DNA from: Hymenobacter volaticus
Lineage (GTDB): Bacteria; Bacteroidota; Bacteroidia; Cytophagales; Hymenobacteraceae
Length of the DNA: 64,000 nucleotides
Reading direction: 5' to 3'
Assembly (NCBI RefSeq): GCF_022921055.1
Contig: NZ_CP095061.1
Span: 4,131,501-4,195,500, forward strand
Shown here piece after piece: positions 43,221 to 52,233 of the stretch; within the stretch, counting starts at the first letter, position 1, and each line of letters opens with the position of its first letter. Made by a program: the position numbers and the translations under genes. The notes beneath the pieces were generated by a model. The model was not told the DNA's origin. It was given only the letters and a program-made list of their open reading frames with translations, and ran no database searches.

Positions 43221-43470
43221 ATCAAAATGCAACTTCAGAAAGTTGCTGGTTAGCCCTTACTAGCAAGCAGCTAAAAAGGATCTAGGAGCATCTCCTAGTT
43301 GCAAAATCAGCTTGCTATTGATCTGACGCCTAAAAACTAAAAGCTTAGTCAGATCTTATTGACAAATAGCTAGCGTAAAATTTCAGATGCTGGGCATGGC
43401 TATGTCCATGCATCCAAATGATTAGGAGGGAAGTCAGCAACAGCGAAAAGAGCCGTTGCTGCTTGACTAA

Positions 43471-44019
43471 TTAGTTGTCAGCTACTTCAAATGAGGAAAT
43501 ACTCGCTGACCCTAGGCTAATTACCGTGCTTGAATCGGAAACGTAGGTACCAGCGGGAGCAGGCACACGTGCTACCACTCCATTGGCCGGCGCCTGAATA
43601 AACACGAATGTTACTTGCTTCGGGGCGCTTGCCGCTTTTTGCTGAGCGGCCACCAACTGTTGACGAGCCTGTTCTAAGGCTTGCGCTGATACTTGGTTTG
43701 GAACGGCGCTGAGCAGCTGATCATACTGTTTTTTAGCCTGCCGAAGCTCTTTTTCGGCTTGCTGCTGACCTACAGTATGGAGTGGCACTAGGAGTTTGGC
43801 CAGTACCTGACCTCGCTTCACTTGGCTGCCGCTTTGCACATACACTTCCCAAACCCGGCCTGTGGTAGCAGCAGGCAAGTGGCGTAGTGGACCCGTAACG
43901 GGAGAGGAAGTTAGTTCCTTTCCCTCGGTAACAATGCGAGGACAGCCCTGAGTCAGAATTGCGCCAGTTGCTAGAATAACGCCAAGTATAGAAAGAAGGA
44001 ATAGGGTCTTGGTTTTCAT
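43471..44019 (-). CDS. Half-length HlyD/RND-type periplasmic adaptor (biotinyl-lipoyl hairpin only)
   Basis: 182 residues. A hydrophobic N-terminus is followed by a lipoyl-like half-motif (TTGRVWEVYVQSGSQVKRGQVLAKLL), a short coiled-coil hairpin (about 75-130), and the second lipoyl half (VFIQAPANGVVARVPAPAGTYV). Full adaptors have 300-400 residues with beta-barrel and membrane-proximal domains; those are absent and the frame ends cleanly after SFEVADN. No transporter gene lies beside it. Either a degenerate adaptor or a small stand-alone membrane-fusion-like protein. Divergent from the TetR gene at 44401. Confidence 0.75.
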   Translation of the reverse strand: MKTKTLFLLSILGVILATGAILTQGCPRIVTEGKELTSSPVTGPLRHLPAATTGRVWEVYVQSGSQVKRGQVLAKLLVPLHTVGQQQAEKELRQAKKQYDQLLSAVPNQVSAQALEQARQQLVAAQQKAASAPKQVTFVFIQAPANGVVARVPAPAGTYVSDSSTVISLGSASISSFEVADN

Positions 44020-44400
44020 GATGTGGAAACAGAAAAACGAGTGCCGGAAACTCTCCTATTGCTCATCAGCAACCTGCGCTCCAAGGGGTAGACGGATCAA
44101 CCATCAAAACCTTGCTTTTTTTGAATACTTTTTTTCAGGAATACAAGCAGTAGATTTTACTGCTGGTAGCGCGGAAAACTAAAAAGCGCAATTACCTTTA
44201 ATAAGACGCCGTCAGGTCAAGACGCATTTACCAGTCTGTTCATCAATGGTATAGTGTGAGTTTGAACGTAGCGTACTCGTTTGTCAACTCTGCTGCTTTA
44301 CACTTTGCTTGCATAGACTACCAGCCTTAAATTGCACTTAGGAAACTTGTCCTGCAGCAGAAGTATACAACATCCAAGTGTTGCGCTTTACCTTTGCGCT
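44020..44400. other. Divergent intergenic region between the HlyD-like and TetR genes
   Basis: About 380 bp. TACCTTTG at 44389-44396 matches a -7 box but sits only 4 bp before the TetR ATG, so it would require a leaderless message or a later start. No clear palindrome was recognised. Confidence 0.45.
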
Positions 44401-44931
44401 ATGAACCGCAAACAACTTATTGCTCAGGCAGCCTTGCAACTGTTCGCGGAGAGAGGATTTGAGAACACCTCCACAGCGCTAATTGCAAAAGCGGCTGAGG
44501 TATCAGAAGCTCTTATATTCAAGCATTTCGGCAACAAAGACCACTTGCTCGACTATATTATCCGGAGCGGCTACAAGCGCATCATTGAGCAAGGCCGTGG
44601 ACGGCTGCCCGAAAATGCGCCATTAGAGCTGATTTATCGAATTATTGACCTGCCATACACCTTGGTGCAGGAAGAGCCTGCTTTTTGGAAACTGCAAAAT
44701 CGGCTTGTCGATGTAGCGGTAGCCCGCACTCAGCACGAACGGTTTTTGCAGCCGCTGCCCGTTTTGCTTACCACTGCCTTTCAGCAGTTAGGCTATCAGC
44801 AACCCGACAAAGAGGCACGCCTACTGATGCTGCTTGTAGAAGTGCTTTGGAAAAGCCTAGCTACACAAGACCACGCGGATATTCCAGAAATGCTAGCCTT
44901 TATCAAAACGAAGTATGGTCCTCAAGCCTAG
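44401..44931 (+). CDS. TetR/AcrR-family transcriptional regulator
   Basis: 176 residues from ATG 44401; the open frame extends 69 bp upstream but MNRKQLIAQAALQLFAERGFENTSTALIAKAAEVSEALIF is the normal TetR start with a complete HTH. The C-terminal ligand-binding part is divergent. It faces the HlyD-like gene and may control it (inference from divergent layout, as in many efflux loci). Confidence 0.88.
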   Translation: MNRKQLIAQAALQLFAERGFENTSTALIAKAAEVSEALIFKHFGNKDHLLDYIIRSGYKRIIEQGRGRLPENAPLELIYRIIDLPYTLVQEEPAFWKLQNRLVDVAVARTQHERFLQPLPVLLTTAFQQLGYQQPDKEARLLMLLVEVLWKSLATQDHADIPEMLAFIKTKYGPQA

Positions 44932-45434
44932 TTTAGGCTCTTATCTTATCCTTTCTTAGATCTACATAGCTAATGCAACTATTGGCTTTGCTAGCCTAGC
45001 AAAGGCATTACATAATATGGTAGGCTGGTTTTCCGCGGACTATCCATCCTGACTACGGGTCTTAGTTGGTTTTGTCTTGACTGCTAGGGTGCAAAGCATC
45101 AAAAGCAGTCAGGCATGTATCCGCAGTCTGAACTACGGACAAGCAGATAAGACGGCTTGGTGATAGCCACCGCTGTAAATCCATATTTACACAAGTATTG
45201 TATTACTATAACACGCAGCAACTCGACAATAAATAATCATATATATACTTACTATACAAGTACAAATAAGTACCTTAGCGGCCTGTACTATAAGCTATCA
45301 GAATAGCTGTTAATTGATTGGAATATTGTATTTTATTACCTAGTATATCCAATAAGAAGAAGGCAACAACACCTGTTTAAGGTGAATTTAACTACGCTTG
45401 ATTCTGTTATTTATGCAAATACCCTATACAAGTA
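44932..45434. other. AT-rich intergenic region
   Basis: About 500 bp, very AT-rich from 45180 to 45420. No gene recognised. Confidence 0.5.
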
Positions 45435-45842
45435 ATGAGGTTAGTAGCTTTTCGTTTAGAATACCAAATTACGGTAGATGAAGACCGTAACCAGGTAACC
45501 TATGAGCGGTTTGAAGAGCTAAGTTTAGCCTCTGACTTACCCTTTTATATGAGTGATTGGCAACGCGCTTTATCATTCATGAAGCCCAACTTTACGGTAC
45601 TCTACGATGTGCGCCGCAGAGTAGGACCTAATGTGCGGTTGATACCTCTGTATCTACGCTTGCATCTGCTTTGGTTGAATGCCAAGGTTGGAGTGGTTGC
45701 GGAGGTTCATCCCACGGTTTTCAATATGTACCAAATCAGTAGGACCTTGCGTGAGCAGACGAAGCTGCCAGTACGGCTATTTACTGACCGCATCGAAGCC
45801 GAGGCCTTTCTCCATGATTTCCGTTCGGGATTGGTAGCCTGA
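45435..45842 (+). CDS. Conserved protein, possibly STAS/SpoIIAA-like
   Basis: 135 residues without signal peptide. The alternation of strands and helices (NFTVLYDVRRRVGPNVRLIP, KVGVVAEVHPTVFNMYQISRTL, PVRLFTDRIEAEAFLHDF) resembles the SpoIIAA/STAS-like fold found in many stand-alone Bacteroidota proteins. The family assignment is by pattern only. It precedes the ferredoxin reductase gene on the same strand, but a -7 box lies between them (45879), so separate transcription is likely. Confidence 0.65.
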   Translation: MRLVAFRLEYQITVDEDRNQVTYERFEELSLASDLPFYMSDWQRALSFMKPNFTVLYDVRRRVGPNVRLIPLYLRLHLLWLNAKVGVVAEVHPTVFNMYQISRTLREQTKLPVRLFTDRIEAEAFLHDFRSGLVA

Positions 45843-45878
45843 GTTTACAAAGCCCATACAGGGTTAAGGCGGGCTGCC

Positions 45879-45886
45879 TATCTTTG
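45879..45886 (+). promoter_or_regulatory. -7 box of the ferredoxin reductase gene
   Basis: TATCTTTG matches TAnnTTTG; it lies about 95 bp before the start codon. Confidence 0.45.
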
Positions 45887-45980
45887 TAAGCGTATATACA
45901 GTTAGACCCAACGTTTTGGGAGCTTTCTGTGTTTACATACGGGGCCCTTGCCACCGTTTGTTTGTTCTCACTTTTCGCTG

Positions 45981-46994
45981 ATGAATTCCATTTCCACCGA
46001 TATCTGTATTATCGGAGCCGGTCCTGTGGGACTGTTCGCCGTATTTGAAGCCGGATTGCTGAAACTGCGCTGCCATGTGGTAGACGCGTTGCCCCAAGTA
46101 GGTGGACAGCTCTCCGAGATTTATCCTAAGAAGCCCATCTACGATATTCCAGGGTTTCCCGACATACTAGCTGGCGACTTGGTCCGCAACCTTATGCGTC
46201 AGATCGAGCCCTTCCATCCCACGTTTACTTTGGGCGAGCGGGTTGAACGTTTTGCTAAGCTCGAAGATGGCTCGTTTCAGCTCTATACCACTGATGGCAC
46301 CGAAATTATGTGCAAGGCCATTGCTATTGCAGGTGGCCTAGGTTCATTTGAGCCGCGTAAACCGGCCATCGAGAGTTTGGAGAGCTACGAGAGCGGCAAA
46401 GGTGTGTACTATATGGTACGCGACCCCGAGACCTTCCGTGACCAACGCCTCGTCATTGCTGGCGGCGGCGACTCGGCCTTGGACTGGACGATTTTCTTGG
46501 CTGACGTGGCCAAGGAAGTAACCCTTGTACACCGCGGCACTACCTTCCGCGGCGCGGCCGATTCGGCCGAGAAGGTGAAGGCCTTGCATGAAGCGGGCCG
46601 AGCCCGTTTGGTGCTGAGCAGCAATGTGACGCACGTACACGGCAACGGCAAGCTTAATGCCGTAACCATCACCGCCAATGACGGCACTGCCGAAACACTG
46701 GATGTAGATTCGTTTATTCCGTTGTTCGGCCTCACGCCTAAGCTCGGTCCGATTGAGGATTGGGGACTGGAGCTAGAGGACAACGCCGTGAAAGTTGACA
46801 CTGTTGATTACTCTACGTCGGTGCCGGGCATCTTCGCTATCGGGGATATCAACACGTATCCGGGTAAGCTGAAGCTGATTTTGTGCGGCTTCCACGAGGC
46901 GGCCCTCATGTGCCAAGGCGCTTTCAAGTACATCAATCCTGACAAGAAGTACGTGCTCAAGTACACCACCGTGAATGGGGTACCCACGCTGTAA
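45981..46994 (+). CDS. Ferredoxin--NADP+ reductase, thioredoxin-reductase-like type
   Basis: 337 residues from ATG 45981; an upstream in-frame start adds 11 residues without homology features. The FAD motif is CIIGAGPVGLF at residues 9-19. The NAD(P) motif is VIAGGGDSALDW near 160, and the C-terminal FAD motif is GIFAIGDINTYPGKLKL. The CxxC pair of thioredoxin reductase is absent, so this is the YumC-type ferredoxin reductase. It shuttles electrons between NADPH and the ferredoxin encoded 86 bp downstream. A perfect 21-bp hairpin lies in the gap. Confidence 0.93.
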   Translation: MNSISTDICIIGAGPVGLFAVFEAGLLKLRCHVVDALPQVGGQLSEIYPKKPIYDIPGFPDILAGDLVRNLMRQIEPFHPTFTLGERVERFAKLEDGSFQLYTTDGTEIMCKAIAIAGGLGSFEPRKPAIESLESYESGKGVYYMVRDPETFRDQRLVIAGGGDSALDWTIFLADVAKEVTLVHRGTTFRGAADSAEKVKALHEAGRARLVLSSNVTHVHGNGKLNAVTITANDGTAETLDVDSFIPLFGLTPKLGPIEDWGLELEDNAVKVDTVDYSTSVPGIFAIGDINTYPGKLKLILCGFHEAALMCQGAFKYINPDKKYVLKYTTVNGVPTL

Positions 46995-47005
46995 TTAATT
47001 ACTGA

Positions 47006-47056
47006 TTGTGAAGTAGTAAGTGAGTTTCGTTTATTAACTCACTTACTACTTCACAA
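47006..47056 (+). other. Perfect 21-bp hairpin between the reductase and ferredoxin genes
   Basis: Arms 47006-47026 and 47036-47056 are exact reverse complements (TTGTGAAGTAGTAAGTGAGT core) around TCGTTTATT. No T-run follows. It sits between two genes that should be co-expressed, so attenuation, processing or protection of mRNA are the options. Confidence 0.6.
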
Positions 47057-47080
47057 ACGGTAATTGGCAACTAAACAAAT

Positions 47081-47407
47081 ATGACCGACGAAGTACGCGT
47101 TTACGTGGAGGAGCCCACTGGGCAACGCACGGAAGTGGTAGGGCCCACTGACATGGGCTTGAATTTGATGGAACTTCTGAAAGCTAGTGGCTACGACATT
47201 CAGGCTACCTGCGGTGGCATGGCTTTATGTGGTACTTGCCACATCGAGGTGCTAGGCGGTCCTGAATTAGACGAGCCCGGCGACGATGAAATGGCCATGC
47301 TAGAAAGCTTGCCCATTTTAAGTCCTGGCAGCCGCCTTTCCTGTCAGCTTCGCATCACTGAGCGTCTTGACGGGTTGATCTTGCGTCTAATGCCGCAGAC
47401 GGCCTAG
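47081..47407 (+). CDS. 2Fe-2S ferredoxin (adrenodoxin-type spacing)
   Basis: 108 residues. Cys 44, 50, 53 and 88 follow the C-x5-C-x2-C-x34-C pattern (ATCGGMALCGTCH, RLSCQL). The DEPGDDEMAMLE acidic patch before the last Cys is the usual reductase-binding face. Cytoplasmic electron carrier; the reductase gene upstream is its natural partner. The physiological acceptor is not shown; the desaturase at 6.9-7.9 kb is one candidate. Confidence 0.95.
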   Translation: MTDEVRVYVEEPTGQRTEVVGPTDMGLNLMELLKASGYDIQATCGGMALCGTCHIEVLGGPELDEPGDDEMAMLESLPILSPGSRLSCQLRITERLDGLILRLMPQTA

Positions 47408-47467
47408 CAAGGCCGCTCCAGCATGGAAGGATAGGCGCTACGTATACACGCTTCTGTCTTTTATCTA

Positions 47468-47494
47468 CCGCAGCCCACTAGGCTGCGGTTTTTT
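47468..47494 (+). terminator. Terminator of the ferredoxin gene
   Basis: CCGCAGCC / GGCTGCGG, 8 bp, loop CACTA, then T6. Confidence 0.88.
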
Positions 47495-47536
47495 GTTGTT
47501 GCGATGGTTCTGCACTTGGTACGGGCAGAAAGAGTT

Positions 47537-50500
47537 TTAAGCACTTTCACTGAGTAGACTGCTGGTTTTGCTGCCGGCGCGGTGCTGCTTAGCATACTCA
47601 GAAGGCGACATGCTGTAGGTCTTTTGGAACATCTTGCGGAAGTTCTTACTGTCGTCGATGCCGACTTGGGCGGCCACTTCGGTGATGCGTAATTGGGTGT
47701 CGGCTAGTAGTTGAGCCGCGCGCTTCATGCGCACGTCCCGAATAAACTCGACCACTGACTGGCCAGTAATGCTCTTGAGGCGGCGGTAAAATACCGATTG
47801 GCTCATACCCATTTCACGCACCAACAGGGGCACCGTGAATTCTGAATTCTCTAGATGCGATTCTACAATGCGTAAGACACTTTCCAGGAATACCTTGTCG
47901 GCGTCGGGCATGGTTATTTCGGAAGGTTGGAGCAGGGCTTGGCGCTGGTAATAGTCGCGGAGTTTGTGGCGGTTATGCAGCAGCGACGCCACTTTTGCTT
48001 GCAGTAGCTTCGGGTTGAACGGCTTGCTACAATAGTCGTCGGCGCCGGTTTCGAGGCCTTCTTGCTCGTGCATTGCAGCGGTGCGAGCTGTGAGCAGCAG
48101 AACCGGGATGTGCATGGTTTTCGGGCTCTGCTTGATTTTCTGGCACAACTCTAATCCATTACTGCGCGGCATCATAATGTCGCTGATGATGATGTCGGGG
48201 AGTTGAGCTACGGCCTTTTTCCAACCTTCTGCCCCATCGGCGGCTACGGTCACGCAAAAGGCAGGCTCGAACAGTTGCCGTAGGTACTCGCGCATCTCCT
48301 CGTTGTCTTCCACTACGAGCAGTTGCCCACCACCATCTGGCAATGCTACGGAAGGTGCGAAAACAGCGGCATCCTCTACCTCCGAATAGACGGCGGGCAC
48401 AAACGTGGTTTCACCCATGGTGGGCACCGTGTCTGCAACCAAATCAGTTTCTGCTAAATGCGCGCTGCCGAATGGTAACCGTACTATGAATGTAGTGCCC
48501 ACCCCTACTTGGCTTTGCACGCTCACCTCCCCGGCGTGCCGCTCCACTAACTGCTTCACCAACGATAAGCCAATGCCAGTGCCTACCATGCGCAAGGTGT
48601 CGGTGTGGGAAGCTTGATAATACACGTCGAAGATGCGGTCCAGTTCGGTAGGCTTCATGCCTACACCCCAATCCCGCACCTCTATTTCCAGGAAGTTGTC
48701 TTGGAGCTTCTGCTGTTGCAGCAGGCCCTCATGCTCTGGGCTTCCGACTACTGCTACCCGGAGCTGGATTTTGCCGCCTTCCTTGGTGTACTTGAAAGCG
48801 TTGGCCAGCAGGTTAGTTAGCACAATTTCTAACTGCCGGGAGTCGAAATATAACGGTACAGCTTCGGCAGGAGCCACCAGCGTGTAGTCTAACTGCCGCT
48901 CTTCTGCTTTCAGCTTGAAGATGAGGAAGATTTCAGTTAGAAATCCCACTATGTCGTTGCGGCTGGCCCGCAATGGAATGTGGCCTGATTCCACCTTGCG
49001 GAAGTCCAGCAACTGGTTGACTAGCCCCAGAAGTTTGCGTGTCTGCCGGTGCATAAGCAGCACTTTGTCTTTCAATCCGCCCAACTGCCCGGCCACGCTC
49101 ATTAGCTCTTCCATAGGCGCTAGAATCAAGGAAAGCGGCGTCCGTAGCTCGTGGGAGACGTTGGTAAAAAAATTCAGCTTTAGGGTAAGCACTTCCTTCT
49201 CTTTGGCTACCTGAAAGCGGTCCAGCGCCAGTTGGTTTTGGGCTGCCTGCTGGCGCATTTCCATGCGACGGTAGAGCGCCAGCGCCGCCAGTACACCGGC
49301 TGCGTACAACAGATAGGCCCACCACGTACGCCACCGGGGCGGTAGCACCGTTAGGTGCAACGTGGCCGGTTGCTTCGACCAGATGCCATCGCCGTTGCTG
49401 GCTTTCACTCGTAGTGTATAGTCGCCGGAGGGTAGGTTAGCGAAGCTGGCCGTGCGCTGACCGGGCGGAATCTGGATCCAACGGTCGTTGTAGCCTTCCA
49501 GCAAGTAGGCATAACGGTTTTTGCCTGGATTGGCATAGTTCAAACCCGTAAAATCAAGCGCAAAATCATTCTCCGCGTCCTTAATTTCAATGGTTTGAAG
49601 CCGCGCTATAGTTTGCGGCAGCAATACCCGGTCGTTAATCACCTCCCCTACTGCCACCGGTCGGCCGGCCAAACGCAAGCCCGTGATGCGGACATCGGGT
49701 GGAAACGGATTCGGCAGAATAGCCTCGGGCTTGAAGTAGCTGATGCCATTGATGCCACCGAAATACATAGTGCCATTGCGGCTCCGGTACGCTGATCCTA
49801 CCTTGAAAGAGTAGCTCTGCAAGCCATCAGCGGCATCATAATGCAAGTACTTTTTAGTAGTGGGATTGAAGCAGTAGAGCCCTCCGCCCCCAATCCAGAG
49901 GTTGCCTTTCTCGTCGGCTAGTAGACTTTCGATGTCCGTTTCGGGTAGCCACTGGCTGTAGCGCCGGATGGTTTCATGGCCTTGAGCATCGGTATGGAGT
50001 TGGTGCAGCCCGCCCCCGATGGTACCAATCCAGAGGGTGCCTCGCCGGTCGAGCAGCAAGGGGCAAGCGTAACTTACTTGCAAGCTGTTGCGGTCTTGGC
50101 TGTTGTATTGAAAATGCTGAAGCACTGCCAAAGAATCAGGCAACAAGCGCAGTTTCAGCAAACCGGTATTGCGGGTGCTGGCCCACAGTACGTCCCGCTG
50201 GCGGTCATAAAGCAAATAGGTGAACCTATCAGTCGGCAACTTGGAATTTTGGGGACGATAGGCTTTCAAGAACTTGCCTTCCTGATCGAACTGCAGCAGA
50301 CCTTGAGTGAGTGTAGCTACCCATATGTTGCCGTACCGGTCTTCGATGATGCCCTCCACCGACGTTTCGGTTAGATTCAACTGATTGGGTAGCACGGTAT
50401 AGGTACGCGTGACTTCGCGCCCGTCCTTGCGCTGCAGCGTTATCAACCCATTGTAGTGCGTACCCAACCATAGTAAACCGTTGGAAGCCTGAAAAATGGA

Positions 50501-51813
50501 GGATATATCGACGCCTTGTCCATTGGCGGCCTGACCGGTCAGGTAATTGCGGTAGGTTTTCTGGGTTAAATCGTAGCAAGAAAGGCCGTTGCGGGTGCCA
50601 AGCCAGAGTAAGTTCTTCGCTTCTTCTTTGTAGATGGCGTTAACGAAATTGTTGGGCAGCGTGGGGAACTTGGAAATCTGCTGGCTAAGGTGCCCGAAAG
50701 GCTTCTGCCGCAAATCCACCCGATTTAGCCCTCCGGCCGAGGCAGCGAACCACAGAATCTGGTTTTTGTCCTCGAAAATCTGATGAACCCGCTCGGAGTT
50801 GATGCCATAGGATTCGCCTGGCTCAGGCAAAAACCGGGTTGCTTCGTGAAGCTGAAGCGGGATATGGTGGCCGGTGACGGGCGCGGCTTCCCACAGATGC
50901 ACCCGTAGTTGGTGCCCACCCACAACCGCCGAAACGAATCGAGGTAGAGAGTTTGCACATCTTGAAAAATTCCTGGCAAAGACTGCGCAGCCCCTAGCTG
51001 CCCATTTTGTCGGTCTTGGCTGGCTACCCAGAAAACTTGTTGGCCGGTACTCACCCACAAGTCGCCCTGTTGATCGAGGTGGAGTTGGCGGACGGTAGCG
51101 GCTGAGAAGGCGGTAGCTTGGGCAGCCAATGCGGTGGAGACAGTGCGCGACACCTGTACCACCCGAAGCCCACTACCAACCGTACCAACCCAAACTTTCC
51201 CGGCAGGGTCAGCAACTAGACTAGCAACCTCGTAGTCAAGCTTCTGCTGTTTGGCGAGAGGAATTTTATGTATGGCTATGGGCTGATCGTGCTTATCGAG
51301 TGTGAGGTGAAACAGGCCCGTATTGCGGGTACCCACCCACAGGTTGCCTTGAGCATCTGAAGTCAGGGCAGTTACTTCTGTCTGAGACAGTTGCCGAGAC
51401 AGTTGCCGATACATCGGCAGCAAATTTTTCGCGCTTAGCCCAACAAACTTGTCGGTGCCCGCATCGTAGCAGCTGACCCCAGTGTTTTGGGTGCCCACCC
51501 ACAGCCGACCGTTGGCTCCCACGTGCAGCATTCGGATACGGTTCCCTGACAAGCCATTCAAGGGATTTACGGGCAGGAAGTACGTTTTGAGCTCGTAGCC
51601 ATCGTAGCGGTTAAGGCCTTTGTTGGTGCCCACCCACACAAATCCCTCTTTGTCTTCGGCCACCGTGATGGCGTCGCTGTGCGACAAGCCCTCCGTGATA
51701 GTGACGTGCTCGAAACGCAACTCGTCTAGGTTACCTTGGGCGCAACTCTTCTGGCTAGCTACGCTTAGCAGCAAAAGCAACAAGCAAAGAGCATAAGTAC
51801 ACTTCCAAATCAT
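47537..51813 (-). pseudogene. Hybrid two-component system regulator (HTCS) of a polysaccharide locus, one-base frameshift
   Basis: About 1425 residues when repaired. Signal peptide ends KSCAQ. It has two-component propeller (Reg_prop) repeats of the type GFVWVGTNKGLNRYDG through about residue 700, a Y_Y_Y domain near 740-810, and one membrane segment near 831 (WWAYLLYAAGVLAALALY). Then follow the HisKA domain with FFTNVSHELRTPLS near 880, HATPase near 970-1115, a receiver with phospho-acceptor Asp in IIISDIMMPRSNG near 1211, and an AraC-type HTH at about 1311-1418. It would sense an oligosaccharide in the periplasm and activate the adjacent PUL. One base is missing in the CCC at 50902-50904: as read, TNYG continues as CICGKPRPS; with one more base it reads TNYGVHLWEAAPVTGHH and the propeller stays in frame. 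Confidence 0.88.
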
Positions 51814-52233
51814 AGCTCGTTGCCGGGGGTGGTTTGCATGACGAGGAGCGCTACAGGCATCGGACGAGACAGCAAAGGCGTACCAATCCGCTTCCGTAGC
51901 AACAGGGCAACCATGGCCACCGAAAGCAGAGCGGCAAAATCTTGATTACTTGGCATTTACTAATTGAAAATCCCAGGATGATCGAAAGAAAAGAGGTATT
52001 GCAAAGCCTAATTTATCCCCTTTTTTGACTTAAAACACCCCTGTCTATCGGATTCAAGGACGATACTTTTGAATAATTCAAAGTGCTGACTTGAAACTAC
52101 AAGTGTTTCCAGCCACCTTTTGACTCCTAAGCGCCAACGATTGCGGATGATTGGAGCAATCGTTTGTGAAGGCTGCTAGGTTGCTGCCGGCTGCTACTTC
52201 GATTAAGACCCCATATTTAAATTCCCTTTTTGT
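51814..52233. other. Divergent promoter region between HTCS and susC
   Basis: 420 bp, AT-rich in 51950-52080. No gene. It should contain the HTCS-controlled susC promoter and the HTCS promoter. No perfect palindrome was recognised. Confidence 0.5.
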
